DNA from: Lindgomyces ingoldianus
Lineage: Eukaryota; Ascomycota; Dothideomycetes; Pleosporales; Lindgomycetaceae
Length of the DNA: 64,000 nt
Direction: 5' to 3'
NCBI RefSeq assembly: GCF_010093535.1
Contig: NW_022985182.1
Coordinates: 879,785 to 943,784, forward strand
Shown here: positions 1 through 11,151 of the stretch, one piece after another
Numbering within the stretch: the stretch's first letter is position 1
Layout: each line of letters starts with the position of its first letter
Program-made: the position numbers and the translations under genes
Notes under the pieces: model-generated
Told to the model about the DNA's origin: nothing
Database searches by the model: none
Seen by the model: only the letters and a program-made list of their open reading frames with translations

Positions 1-45
1 TTCCTGGCACAAGATAAAGTGTTAAGGAGACGCCTGAGCTTGCGT

Positions 46-1338
46 CTACCCACCACCCACAGACACTGTAAATAGCTTCGGGCTGCTATCAAACACTGTA
101 CCCGCGACATCGCTGCCCCCATCTGGAGCGACATCGTCATACGGGAATGCATAACCACGTCCATCTCTCTGCACCTGGTGCAAAATCCTCGCATAATGGT
201 TCGTAACATCATTCTTATAATAATCCGCTGGTGTGCTCCCATTGGGGAACTGATTTGTTTGCAACAAAGTGCTGCGATTGAAAGCCGCCGCCAATCTCGG
301 GATGACCGCATTCCGCGCCTGGTTTGAGCCCGTCGCAAACGGACCAGTCGAGCAGGAGAAGATATCTGCAGCGCTAGGCGCGGAGAAAGTGCCTGCTTCA
401 CCAAGAGAGAGTTGGCCGTTGGTCACGCGGCCTGTCAGATTCCCAGCGGCAGCTTGCGTGTTGACCGTGAGGTCTTGGTTCGTAAATTTCGACCATACTT
501 GCTGCACGTAGCTGTTCCAGTAATCGCCCCATGCGTTTGCATTGCCTACGAGAAGGTTGTTGGGACTAAGGGCTCGCAGAGGTTGGCCGTTGTACGAGTA
601 GATTAGTTGGTCCCATGGACGCTTGTCTTTGCTTGCTTGAGCACGCAGCTGGTCCACCACCGTTGAGAATCCATTCAAGGGCATACCGGGCACGCTTTTA
701 GTTTGTCCGCTGGTGTTGGTGAGCGAGATACCGACAGGAATGCTGACAAAGTCGACGGAACTGATGTTTGCGAAGAGCTGGGCGTCGTTGTAGGTGAATT
801 CGCAGAATGTCCAGGAAATGTTAATGTTCGAATCAGTGGGATTGGTGACTGACGGCTCGACAATTGCAGGTCCAGGATTCACCAGAAACGTAAGGCGAGC
901 ATCAACGGAGAACCAAATTCGACCGCCCGCGATTTTTGGAATGGTCACGTTCACAGTATTTCCAGGAGAGCCGAGAGAGATTGCGACGTCCGCAGCAAGA
1001 GCAGCGCCGGGCTGAGACGGAGAGGTAGGAGAGTACACCGTGTGACCGTCTGATTGGATGAAGATTGGGACATTGTTGTTGCTGAGGGCGAGGCCTGTGA
1101 TGTATGCGAAGACGTTGCTGCTGCTAGTTTTGTTCTGAAGCGCTATTTGGAGAGTATCAGAAGCTGCGGGTGCGAGGACTTGCTGGTACTGTTGACTAGC
1201 CATACAGTTTTCTTGAGACGGTGACATGTTCTTATATCCATTAATAGGTGCTTTGTTTGGAGGAGTTCCATTTGTAGCTCGGCCAGACTTGAGGTTGGGC
1301 TTGTGCTTGGCGATGAAATTACGGATGAACTTCTTCAT
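46..1338 (-). CDS. GH64-type beta-1,3-glucanase-like protein
   Basis: Predicted 430 aa, single exon. The residues fit glycoside hydrolase family 64 (thaumatin-like, laminaripentaose-producing beta-1,3-glucanases): an N-terminal beta domain with AGGRIWFSVDARLTFLVNPG, then EPSVTNPTDSNI, WTFCEFTYNDAQLFANISSVDFVSIP, a central PWDQL...LRALSPNN segment, and a C-terminal IFSCSTGPFA, IPRLAAAFNRSTL and GRGYAFPYDDV block. These runs are typical of fungal GH64 proteins. The family cleaves beta-1,3-glucan, a fungal wall polymer. I chose the ATG at 1338 because it lies in a good context (GCCACCATGA); an upstream in-frame start would add six residues. No secretion signal is visible: the N-terminus is basic and hydrophilic (MKKFIRNFIAKHKPNLKSG). 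The protein may therefore be cytosolic or leave by another route, or a signal exon may have been missed. The family call is strong; activity is inferred. Confidence 0.88.
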   Translation of the reverse strand: MKKFIRNFIAKHKPNLKSGRATNGTPPNKAPINGYKNMSPSQENCMASQQYQQVLAPAASDTLQIALQNKTSSSNVFAYITGLALSNNNVPIFIQSDGHTVYSPTSPSQPGAALAADVAISLGSPGNTVNVTIPKIAGGRIWFSVDARLTFLVNPGPAIVEPSVTNPTDSNINISWTFCEFTYNDAQLFANISSVDFVSIPVGISLTNTSGQTKSVPGMPLNGFSTVVDQLRAQASKDKRPWDQLIYSYNGQPLRALSPNNLLVGNANAWGDYWNSYVQQVWSKFTNQDLTVNTQAAAGNLTGRVTNGQLSLGEAGTFSAPSAADIFSCSTGPFATGSNQARNAVIPRLAAAFNRSTLLQTNQFPNGSTPADYYKNDVTNHYARILHQVQRDGRGYAFPYDDVAPDGGSDVAGTVFDSSPKLFTVSVGGG

Positions 1339-1356
1339 GGTGGCAAATAAAAGCAA

Positions 1357-3834
1357 ATAGTAATGGGCTAGAAATGACGCAGAAATGTAACTGGGAAGAA
1401 GCCGCTGGGATTGACAAATAACTAGATCACTCTATTGAAGGTCTGTGGTAAGTTGCACGCATGAAAGACAGCGAAACAATACCCTCTATATGTTAAATTT
1501 TAAAGATCAATGTGAAGGGGAAGACATGATTGAAAATTGTTACCCTAATGTCACCTTTGAGATGAGGTCGAAAAGATCGCCAACGCCGCCAGCAGCTCTG
1601 TCATCCTCGGAACATCACCAATCGCAATTCATAGGTTGACACCACCATTGCTTCCGTCCGCCGGGATCCCCAGATTCATCGCTAGAGCGGAGCCACGCGT
1701 CGCGCCCTCGTGGTAAAAACCAGGCCGAACCAGGAACCTGGCAGTAATGCGTTTGGAAATCTGGGTTCGGAAATAACCTCGCCTCTGGGTCCCTTTCCCT
1801 GCATATCCTCGACGGGACAAACGCGCAACGAACGCTGTGGAAGCCGTTACCTAGTTATCTTGTGGACTGGATCGTGGAGCAAAAGGGGGGCTCTCTGAAC
1901 GGGAGGATCGGGGTAATGACGAGGGCTAAGGATGGCGATTGTGGATTTCCATACGTTTCAGGAAGGTCGGCCTGTTCTAGTGGCACGCGCTGCACACCTC
2001 TGCTCCATCCCCAGAGTCACAAGTCGCCTTCCCCACATTCCTGACTGACTCGCATTATCACGCTCAGAGTGGCTGTTTTTTTGAAGGCGCCTTTCGCCCG
2101 ACAATGGCATTGTGCATCCGTCGGGCCTTCTATCACCCACACACCCGAAACTGGAAGGACAGCCCCGATTATGCGCATATGAGAGAGCTATGGCAAGAGA
2201 GTGGGTTGAACATGACTACGTGTCTAGGGTATTGATGCAAAGAGTAAGAGATATGTTTTCTTACTTTCATGTGGAGCTTCCGCGTGTCAACGCCATGGTG
2301 TGTTTAGGAAGGTCGCTGATCAGCGGTAATAAATTGGAATAGGAAGATCCTGAACTCCACCTGAAAGGGCTCTGAGATAAGTGCAGACCAGATCTGGATG
2401 CCAATTGCGTAGAGCAGAGATACGAACTAAGGCTTGCTGAATGATGGAATGTAGGTTGCCGATGACCTCCCTATGCGAAGCCAATGCCACACATCAACCA
2501 TACTCCTCCAGCTCGTTGATATAGACGTGTCGTAGACAGTAAGGATACTCCGCCTAAGCCGTGGGAATAGTGACAGTGTATTAGAGAGTACCCACGCGCT
2601 GAGAGCTCCAGACCTGAGAAACGGAGGAGAGCTGCGAAGCTAAACGTGGAATGGCGCGTTTGAACCTGCATCACACATCACTTATCTTCCTGTCAGTCTC
2701 CGTTTGATTCTCCGTTTCAAGGTTATCATTAAGAGCTGAAAAAATGTGTCCGGTGTCAAAGGGGAGTGACTGTATCGGAGGTTAAAGTTCTATCTTACTA
2801 GGACTTACAGCAATGGAGCGGGTTCCGGAGAGGCTACATAGCCAACAAGATGAAGGCAGCATTAACAAAAGATGCATCACCTCCAATAAAATACTAGCTA
2901 GCGCATGTCCGCCTTTGAATTCCTCCCACTCTTTGCCGAAGCGAACTGATAATTACTCTAATTGGTGAAACTGTGCGTTTTTCTTCCCGGCTGACATCTG
3001 ATAAGAACATGTCAAGGCCAGTCATACTCTGCCATCCGTATTAACGAGAAAAAAAAATCCACTAGACAAGAAATACACAATTGGCAAAAGGCAGACCCCA
3101 AGTTAGAGAGGGCCTTATTAAATGGCGTGTATGAGTATAAGAAAGCTATTGTGAACGATCAGATTGCAATAAGTTCCAAACAACCCCTGTCTGCCTCTCC
3201 AACGGGTAGGACTCTCTCTATTCGTAAGTTGAGGCAGCACGCAGGTAAGTGTTGAGATATCACAGGCACGCATACAGGTGCTAATGACACTATAGGAGCC
3301 AGATCAAGCGGTTGACGCAAATCTGTCGCGATCAGCCTCAAGTAGATGTCCGTTCGATCCTGTACGAGACCTCTAAGCCCATGGCCAGTTGTAGTAGCAA
3401 AACGGCATCTAGAACGGAGGGAAATCCAAGCTCGCCACAGAAGCGAAACATGATCTCTGACTTGAATACAGGAACTTCCTCTCCTTACTGTGCGTTGCTT
3501 CGAAATACCGCTCGTCATTCTTGGAAAGTGGCGTTTGAAGGATGTCGCAGAGCCGTTCCTTCGTTGAGGTCGCGCGTCCTGTCTCTGTCCGCCACACACA
3601 CCTTCCGTATGACTACGCAACTGCAGGTACGCGAAATATGGGGTATGTGAGACTTCATAGGTTGGCGGCAATACTGTTGAACTCTCCACCAACCTCTTCC
3701 ATCGCTAAACTCGTTGCATTCGTTCGTCAGCATCATTAACACATCTTGGACTTCCGAATTAGAGCTCTCTGCTCCATATCTTTCGCTTTCGTTACTATCT
3801 GCAGCCCATCACTTCCTGCCCTAGCCCCGGTACT
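1357..3834. other. Intergenic region, no gene recognised
   Basis: About 2.5 kb between the GH64 gene and the next gene. Open frames here are short, overlap on both strands and contain no domain I recognise. No tRNA, repeat or transposon end was found by eye. Confidence 0.5.
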
Positions 3835-5037
3835 ATGTGTAGATTCACTTGGAACCGCTGGTCTTGTGGGCACTTCAATAAGACCCGAATAGAGTATTGC
3901 GATGTGTCGGCTTTGTTCACACCAGACGACCGGGATGAGCTTCCTTGCCATACTCCAGATGACAGCCCCGACTACAACAATCATTTTCCGGAATGGTGTT
4001 TTGGCTGCACATTAGGCCACCCTCCTGCAGAAACTCGCTTACACTACATTGAACTCCACCCGTTAGAGTGCGAACACCGGTTAACAGCGTCAGAAGACGA
4101 ATACACGAGAGCGTTCCAGGCTACGCAGCTCGCACGGCGCGAATATGACAACTTATGCGAAGCCGCAGCTACTGGAGTAAGAGAGTGTATCAATTCCCTG
4201 GCCCGCGATCTATCTCAGTTCGAAGACCAATACCGCGCACTGGGCGGTCAATACTACCGTCAAGGCTGGTTTGCTCACCGAGACGCCATACTCCGGCACG
4301 ACGCTTTTAACAGACTGATCGATGCGTTCCACGGCAACATTCCCATTCCCCATCGGAGGTTTTTTCGAGGATGGCTCGATCTTGAGATTTCAATCCGCGC
4401 AGCTCTTGATGCACTTGAAGATAGAAGCAAGATACGGGAGATCCGGGTGCAGACATCTCGAAAGGAATGTCAGGTTGCTACCACCTTTGTTCGAAATATT
4501 AACGAGAGTCTCAATCAATTGAAGTGCGACATCTCGCATTTCGAGTTCGTCGAAGAAGCTAATCGACAGTTTCGGCTCGATGGCCGACCAACAACCCGTG
4601 ACCGAAATGCAGCGCTCTGGTACTGGCTTAAATGTCTTCCGGAAACTCATCTAGCGCTTCAAGCCGGGAAAAGAAGGTATCTGATCATACAAGATGCGCT
4701 CGGATGTTCTGATGAGGGGTTCGTCAATACCTTGCCACTTTGTACACCTACCGGACGATGGACGCATCGGCAAAGCGAGGAGCATCTAGACATTGAAACA
4801 CCCACTACAGCGAGCAGCCATAATCGCCAACGCGAAGAGCGTCCGGAAATTGATATACCCATCATGACCAGTAGCTATCGTCGCCAAGTCAACAGGCGTT
4901 ACAGACGCAGCTACGATGGGGGTGGGTCCCAATGCTCGAACGAACAAGATTGGGTAGACGAGATCCACACACCGAGAGACGACAGTGAGCCAGTAACATT
5001 TTCCGTCCGCAGAAGGCTTCTCGAATTAGATTTGTAA
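3835..5037 (+). CDS. Orphan protein with Cys/His-rich N-terminus
   Basis: Single-exon frame of 400 aa starting MCRFTWNRWSCGHFNK. The first 60 residues hold C2, C11, H13, C22, C38, C55 and C58 in the pattern C-x8-C-x-H ... WCFGC. This could bind one or two zinc ions and resembles the MC..Y...CGH starts of many uncharacterised fungal proteins. Residues 80-270 are charged and mostly helical (LARREYDNLCEAAATGV, SIRAALDALEDRSKIREI). The tail from about 300 is polar and Arg-rich and probably disordered, with an imperfect repeat (EEHLDIETPTTASSHNRQ / EERPEIDIPIMTSSYRRQ). I cannot assign a family. It is not obviously related to the coiled-coil family further right, though it shares the helical-then-disordered plan. 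The length of the frame and its even composition support a real gene. Confidence 0.65.
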   Translation: MCRFTWNRWSCGHFNKTRIEYCDVSALFTPDDRDELPCHTPDDSPDYNNHFPEWCFGCTLGHPPAETRLHYIELHPLECEHRLTASEDEYTRAFQATQLARREYDNLCEAAATGVRECINSLARDLSQFEDQYRALGGQYYRQGWFAHRDAILRHDAFNRLIDAFHGNIPIPHRRFFRGWLDLEISIRAALDALEDRSKIREIRVQTSRKECQVATTFVRNINESLNQLKCDISHFEFVEEANRQFRLDGRPTTRDRNAALWYWLKCLPETHLALQAGKRRYLIIQDALGCSDEGFVNTLPLCTPTGRWTHRQSEEHLDIETPTTASSHNRQREERPEIDIPIMTSSYRRQVNRRYRRSYDGGGSQCSNEQDWVDEIHTPRDDSEPVTFSVRRRLLELDL

Positions 5038-5755
5038 GAGTATTGCCCATGTCAATCCAGTATGGAGACAATGGGACTCTTGTATAGTCTTCGTCTAAAA
5101 TTGAAAGTGATTTTCTTTCTTAACCAATGGTTTTTGGGTTCCCAATTTCCCTATATTTTCTCAGTATGTCTCAATAATACGCATATGGTGAGTATTTGAG
5201 CCCTCTGCGCATCTGTCAGAGGGAAACTCTAGGGCGTTCGGCTTCCTAGGAGCTTTACTTCTGGGATCTTCTCATTCAGTTCTCAGGGTACCTTTGTTTC
5301 TCTCAAAGAATCAAGCCATCCATAATAAATCACGCGATTACTGCATTTACACTCACAGCAAGACGGTTATACAATGCATGAGGGGTATATAGACAGTACA
5401 GCAAACTTTGGTTTCTCCCTATCACCACAATACAAAAGACGCTACTAATCTGCCATAACTCTAAATGGAAATATCTGGAAAAGCCATCCCGCTCTTAATT
5501 CGATAACGCCTAAAAACTGGTGCAATGAATTAAAGCCTTGGCGAATGGGTTCGAGATCAGATTAGGGCAATGTAATAGAATTAAATTTTCTCAAACATGA
5601 ATAACGCCAATCCGGTATCTAATACCACCGAGTAAGCTCATATCACCCATAGCACGTCACTATCGAGCAGCATCTCTGGGACACGATTGATGCGGACTTC
5701 TATCCTACTCATCAAGGCTTTGAACAATCTTTGAACAACCTTTTCGGAGCTATTT

Positions 5756-6073
5756 GTGAGCTACTTTAGACGGCTGATACGCGCTTGCGCCACGTATGAG
5801 TGCCTTAGATGCGCAGCAGATCGATTAAAACATGCCGAGGCGGATATACTCATAGAAGAGCTTCTCCATCGCTATGAATGCTGGATAGGCACAGCGGCAC
5901 GTTTCACTGAGGATCATTTTCAGTTTGTACGCTGGTACCCGATGCATATGCCCTCTCAAATTACCCACGATCCAGAAGGCTGGGCCAAGTTATATAGCCT
6001 GGACGAAGTCCCGCGATCATTTCAACGTGGCATGAAGTTAGAGCAGATGGTTCCACAAATGATTTCCCCTTAG
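5756..6073 (+). other. Open frame of unknown status
   Basis: 105 codons, Cys/Leu-rich helical start (ATYECLRCAADRLKHAEADIL) and an aromatic end (FVRWYPMHMPSQ, WAKLYSLDEVPRSF). The frame opens with GTG and the first ATG comes late, so it would need an upstream exon to be a gene. Composition looks protein-like rather than random. It could be a gene remnant. Confidence 0.2.
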
Positions 6074-6974
6074 TCTACCTAAAAAGGCGGTAGATCCGAT
6101 TCCAAGGCTTAGAGTGGAGGAAAGGACTGACTGGGCTAGGGTGGGAAGCACTACGAAGGACTTTCTTCGTGAGGTCTTGAACTCGCTTTCTCCTCTTTAG
6201 TCTCACAGCGAGCGAATTCCGCAATACTTTCTTCTAAGCTCCTTGGCTAATACCCACTCACATTCTCCACTTCGGTCCCACAGCCAACCAACCTACTTCG
6301 TGAATGGACCTCTCGACTGTTACAATTCTGAATCGAGCGACAAAGAGGGTCAGCGGGTTCAATCTATTCGACCACATCCCCACAGCACCCCCAAACGCCC
6401 GTATCGGAGAACCAGCAACAGAAACTCCCCAAAATAGCGCGACGGTCCGGTCAGGGAGTGGACATGGGACTCAAAATCAGACTAGAGAATATCTCTGTCG
6501 AGACTTGGGCAACGTGTGGACTGGACAGCTGCTACATCGCACTCGAGAGACGGCCCGCCAGGGCGCAGGAGCTGGTGGACTGGTCAACATCGCGAGTGCC
6601 TATGAAGTGCCTGGGAAGTGGAGTGACCTTGTGTACTCGTAAAACCGCCTTCTCAGAGCAACGGCGCTGGGAACGCACCACTGACAAACTATCGCTATCT
6701 TTAATAGTCCACCATCACGTCCTCGACGAAACAATCCTTTCCACGCTGTGATATCTAGGGCTACCAGCAACCAGGTTCAAGACAATAATATATGTAGAGA
6801 GTTTGCTCGTCCAGTCGCTGACCGGATAATCAGTCAAGCCGATGTGAGGGTGCCGAATCTCCCTCCTTCACCATCCCGCCAGGAGTAGGGTTGCGAGCAC
6901 CACCGGGAGTTCTGCTCCAGATGGCGGCGATTCCGAAACGCTTAATATCACGCTCGCCTTAATTATTGAAGATG

Positions 6975-7114
6975 CAACACCGACTTCCAACGAGGGGTAC
7001 TACGGCTCGTACAAAGTGAACCGTAACAGTCATCTGTTCAGTACGAACTTACCCAGTTCGTGAGCCGCACCGTACGTTTAATGACGCCCTAGGGACGTTA
7101 CGTAGCAAGGATGT
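6975..7114. mobile_element. Truncated copy of the hAT-type MITE
   Basis: This stretch aligns to the left 140 bp of the element at 13266-13758: both read (G)CTTCCAACG at the end, then GTACTACGG..CGTACAAAGTG, AACCGTAAC, TTCAGTACGAAC, AGTTCGTGAGCCG, GTACG and CGCCCTAGG or TGCCCTAGG. The right half and right inverted repeat are absent here and the outer end is degraded, so this is an old, immobile fragment. Confidence 0.65.
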
Positions 7115-7211
7115 ATTACCCTTTTGAGAACAATCGCAGTTCGGCCCGCAGCACTGCGGTTCACTCATGTGGATTTGGCAGAGTTGTTTGAGACCGCGGT
7201 AGAACGTCGTG

Positions 7212-7644
7212 TCAAGTCCTACTTCTACCATAGTTCTCAACCCACACTACATCCAGGCTATACCAGATGGAATCTAAGGGTTGTCGGCAACCGAACGGAC
7301 CCTTCCAGGTTTGAAAGAAGTAGATGTGAAGATGAAGACTTTGCTTGAATTCGCAGAAGATATGGTGGGGAGGATTGTGGGGAGGGCGGTAGAGGTCAAA
7401 GAGCAGGTGGTGCGGCTTCAAAATTCTGTTTGGTTTGCAATACTTCGGTGGAGAGAGTGTTCCAGAATGTGATGTTTTGCTCGTGGGCGGCGATGTTGCT
7501 GGAGGTGTAAGAGAACCTGGGGCCGGGAACGGAGGCAGGTTCAACTAACTGTGTAGAGCTCGTTAACAGAGGAGTGAAGGAGAGGTCTCCAAGGTGACTG
7601 TACATGGGTTTTAGGTGTGGTAAGGTTTGGGAATACGATTTCAA
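7212..7644 (-). other. Possible decayed coding fragment, minus strand
   Basis: Two overlapping minus-strand frames look like pieces of one polypeptide. The upstream piece carries SYTSSNIAAHEQNITFWNTL then STEVLQTKQNFEAAPPAL; the other frame carries LLFDLYRPPHNPPHHIF. No family is recognised and no clean gene model closes, so it is listed as a possible remnant only. Confidence 0.2.
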
Positions 7645-8497
7645 CTTAATTCCATGAGCTCTGGATAGTGACAGCTATAGATTGTTGACTGCTGGTTAGA
7701 TAAATCTAACTTGTAAAATTTCTAAGCCTCTTTAAGCTCCACCATATCTCAATCCTTTGGCTCTTAGAAGGACTGGGAATTTTCTATAGAACTCGCTGGA
7801 CGATCCCCAAGCTCTGGGATATTCCCTACCTGTATTGATTCGACCATAATGTGACATTACTAATGCACCTGACGCGTGTAATTTGACGTATGGATGACTT
7901 AAACTGCACATAACTCAAGATTCATAACTGCACTCAACTTACGAGGCACATCGGAAAGTCTCTCACGGAGATGCGGAAACGTGATCGGGGCATGGAACCT
8001 GATAGGGAAGAAACCGATCCTCCCCTGCGGGCCGGCGGCCACCAAAAATCCTTCGAGCGCGGCCGAGAGGTGCGTGCGGCTCTGCTCCCGCACAATCATT
8101 CGATCGCGGGACATCGAGGGGCACCTGACCTCTCTGCATAAGGCTTGCATGAAGTTGCATGAGAATCACCATCCCTGCGGAATCTGCATGATGCTCGGTT
8201 CTCAGGATTCCAGCCCTGCGGCCTGGATAAAAGCAATCACGAAAATCTATCTAACAGAGATTGGTACGATACCATATTAACAGGGAAGAGCATGGGAATC
8301 ATTCGCCCCACGCCAAGCGTAGTATTCCTCGAGCTAAGATGGGATAACTGCATAATGACCAGGACGTTCTTTCTATTAACTTAACGCCCACTGAATGAAG
8401 ATGTGGGTATTGTAACTGACGCGAAAAACCTAATCCTAGAAGTAAAGGAGCCTCTATTGAAATATTCTGTATGTATGCGGGATGCAACAGAGTCCTT

Positions 8498-10057
8498 CTA
8501 AGGGGAATGCTGGGAATCATAGATGACCTTAGGTATTGAATCTGGAACTAAGTGATATGATTGGAGATTAGGTTGCGTTCCCGCTTGACTTGATCCACAG
8601 ATCGCATTTGAGCTTGGAGATCGTGGTCCGATTTGCTTTGATTTAATAGCTCGGCGGCCCCGCGGAGTGATAGCATAGAAGGGTGGTGGAGTGACAACAG
8701 ATTCCTCTTCAGAGCCTTGTGCATGCGCCTGGCTAAGACCTAAAGCGTCCTTATACCAAAGATCAAGTACCGAACATTCCCAGTCTGGAACATATGCATT
8801 GCGTGAGGAGACCTGCCACCGTAGCTCGAAAATCTCGAAGGGCGAAACTCGAAGCTTATGCAAAAGCCACTTGTTGACTCGATCGCGTGTGCTATTAAAT
8901 ATTAGAAGGTATTCGCTCAGCGTAGATTTTGTTCTCATATCCGTGTCCAGAAGCAGGAGGCTATCTCCATCACCAGATAAAGGATCGATGGAGATTGTGT
9001 CCTCGGGTCGCTCTGGAATGTCAGAGGCAATATCTTCCATTACCACATATTCTTCCAGAGTCATACTTTCGAGGAAAAGGTCTGTGTGCTCTGATGTAGT
9101 CATAAGAGCTCCCCCTATGCCTCGGAGCATTTCAGCAATGTCCTTGCTAGAAGCCAAATCTTGCAATGGCTCCAAATCGTGTGGGAGAAGTTCGTCTCTT
9201 AGCTTATGGATTTTACTCCTAGGTAATGTTGCCACGTCCTCGGTAAATGACTGTACGGGTCTCCGTGATAGCCCTAGAGGTTCCGTGTATCCATCTGTGC
9301 TCTTTATTCGAGTTGTCATTGGCCGGCGTGAAGTTGTCCCCGCAGATTTCGGTGTTGGTGTGGACTTGCGAGATCCATCCAGAAAAGTATCCACCATAAG
9401 CGGGACCTCACCAACTTTAACTCGGTCTCCTAAAATCGCCCCATGGAATAATGTGTAATGTCTTGGCTCAATCTCTTCTTCGCTGTCTTCGTCGCCCTCA
9501 TTTTCTGACGACTTTTCGAATGATATACTTGACGGGACAATTCCGGCCGTGGATGTAGACCCTGCCCGAAGCTTAAAAAAGTTCTCGTAGCGGGATTCAA
9601 GGGTAGCATAATGCTCCGTCAAAGCAAATTCCGCCGCTCCGAGCTCAACATCCACGGCTTCATGAATGTCGTCAAAAGGTACGAGTTGGTCTCGAGCACG
9701 TTGTGCCGCTCCAAAGAGTCGTTCGAGTTCTTGATCCCCCTTAATACCCTCATTAACCACAGAGCGACGGAGATATTTAAAGAGTTCTGAATCGCACTGG
9801 CGTATCTGTTCCCTGAATATCCGCGCTTGAGCTCGCTTCTCTTGCGCGTCGACTCGTTTCCTGAGTACCTCGCCTTGCAGCTCGGCGAACTCGGCAAGTT
9901 CGTCCATGAATTTTGTATATAGCTTAAAGGCTGCTTTGTTGATATATGCATCGCCATCATCAGCCGGAGTGAAGATAGGTTGTGGATGTAGAGGGGCTGA
10001 TTCAAGAGGATCAGTGGGTTGAGAAGAAGGAATTGGCATAAATATGGGTATCGGCGG

Positions 10058-10097
<40 letters not shown>

Positions 10098-10621
10098 GGT
10101 AAAGGAGGAACTCTCTCCGATATAGGCGGAGGTGTACTGTCCCAAAATCCAGGTGGAGGAGGTGGTGGAGAAGGCGGAGGAGGTGGAGGTAGAGGAGGAA
10201 GTTTGTTAGATATAGGTTGGGGTTCACTATTCCAGAATGAAGCTGGAAGGGGAGGTGGTGGTGGAGGCGGAGGCGGCTTAGGGTTGAACGGAACTACAGA
10301 ATCCGACTTTCTCGCGGGCAGGACTTCAACTAGAAAGCGAACCCGCTTCCTCACCACAGGTGAGCTCTCCTCCACACAAGCCTCTCCGGCGGGGTCATGA
10401 GTATCGGCCTCGTCACCAGGTGGAGCAGTATCTGGCTCTTTTTCTGGGAAGTGAACGCGATCTCTATTCCCCCTTTTCTCCCTTTTCTTAGCATCGCCCA
10501 GAAGCACCTTTTTGGCGAGTAAGTTGAGCGTTTCAACTTCCTGTGAAACTTAGCAACTAAAAATTATCTTCGGGTGTGAAGCAGATATTACCTCGTCATC
10601 TACAATGTGCGGTTTGGACAT
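8498..10621 (-). CDS. CC1: proline-rich coiled-coil protein, divergent partner of D1
   Basis: Two exons: 10621-10592 and 10540-8498, with a 51 bp GT-AG intron; 690 aa. Exon 1 encodes MSKPHIVDDE and joins in phase to EVETLNLLAKK. Residues about 80-175 are proline-rich, with two copies of a FW(N/D)S-P-PIS-PPLPPPPP unit and a 16-residue Pro run, like profilin/SH3-binding FH1 segments. Residues about 195-330 are a coiled coil (ELQGEVLRKRVDAQEKRAQA). An acidic patch (EGDEDSEEEIEP) follows. The C-terminal part has VNKWLLHKLRVSPFEIFELR...W..SVLDLWYKDALG, which aligns with CC3, CC4 and CC5. Function unknown. The start lies 530 bp from that of D1 on the other strand. The Pro run is encoded by a pure C tract, so its length, and the frame after it, may vary. 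Confidence 0.72.
10062..10096. repeat. 35 bp G homopolymer inside CC1
   Basis: An uninterrupted run of about 35 G on the plus strand (C on the coding strand) codes for consecutive prolines in CC1. Such a run is prone to slippage, and its exact length in an assembly is uncertain. Any change not divisible by three would shift the 500-odd downstream codons. Confidence 0.9.
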
Positions 10622-11151
10622 GTTGTGTATGGAGAGCGGGATTCTAGCTAGACAGAACAATTGGTGGAAGGGGAGCAACCGGCAAGAGATTTCAGCAGGA
10701 CAAAGTTGGTTCAATCGCTAAGTGTTTGCGTTTGGCGCGTTGAAGTAATTGTCTACTGCCCTACCCTCGTAGGTTTGATGTGAGGGAGTGAGGTTGAAGA
10801 TGTCGAGGTATGGAAGAAGTGAGGCTCACGTCGATGCACAGGCCGCATGGCAGTCATGGCATATCACTTGACTGAGTTTGTGCAAATCGCTACCCCACCC
10901 CCGCGAGCTGCCGCTGTCGTGTCAGCACTCTTATCGGTGCAGTCATCTCCACGTTGGTATTGGTGAATATATAGAATCGTCTACCCTCTATGTACGCCTT
11001 GCAGCTACAGCTAATAACCCTGTCTTCCTCGCCTTTAGCGGCTCTTTGCTAGGCCCCATGGCCTGCTTGCTCCCTTCTACTCGGTTGTATTAAAACCCGG
11101 GCTCCTACCCCGCAAACGAGGTGCTCTCGCAGACTAGAGATGTAGTGAGTG
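10622..11151. promoter_or_regulatory. Shared bidirectional promoter region CC1/D1
   Basis: 530 bp between two divergent start codons. No credible gene lies inside. It must hold the promoters and 5' leaders of both genes. CT-rich stretches and TATATAGAAT at about 10968 are visible, but no factor site is assigned. Confidence 0.55.

Larger units (their letters stand above)
5038..8497. other. Gene-poor region with fragments
   Basis: About 3.5 kb with only short open frames. A frame at 5756-6073 has no ATG at its start. Overlapping frames at 6243-6751 look like a shifted remnant. A minus-strand fragment at 7212-7644 and a partial MITE at 6975-7114 are listed separately. Nothing else was recognised. 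Confidence 0.5.

Noticed and set aside
3159..3692. 177-codon minus-strand frame and a stretch resembling a tRNA near 3,520-3,570
   Set aside because: No domain, overlapping frames on both strands, and the tRNA-like words do not fold into stems.
8691..9458. 255-codon plus-strand frame, Ser/Arg-rich
   Set aside because: It is fully antisense to CC1 and has the Ser/Arg/Leu bias expected of a shadow frame; CC1 is the frame with homologs.
9619..10227. 202-codon minus-strand frame with Pro, Leu and His runs
   Set aside because: Same strand as CC1 in another frame; the runs come from the C-rich tract.
10044..10400. Poly-glycine plus-strand frame
   Set aside because: Antisense reading of the polyproline region of CC1.
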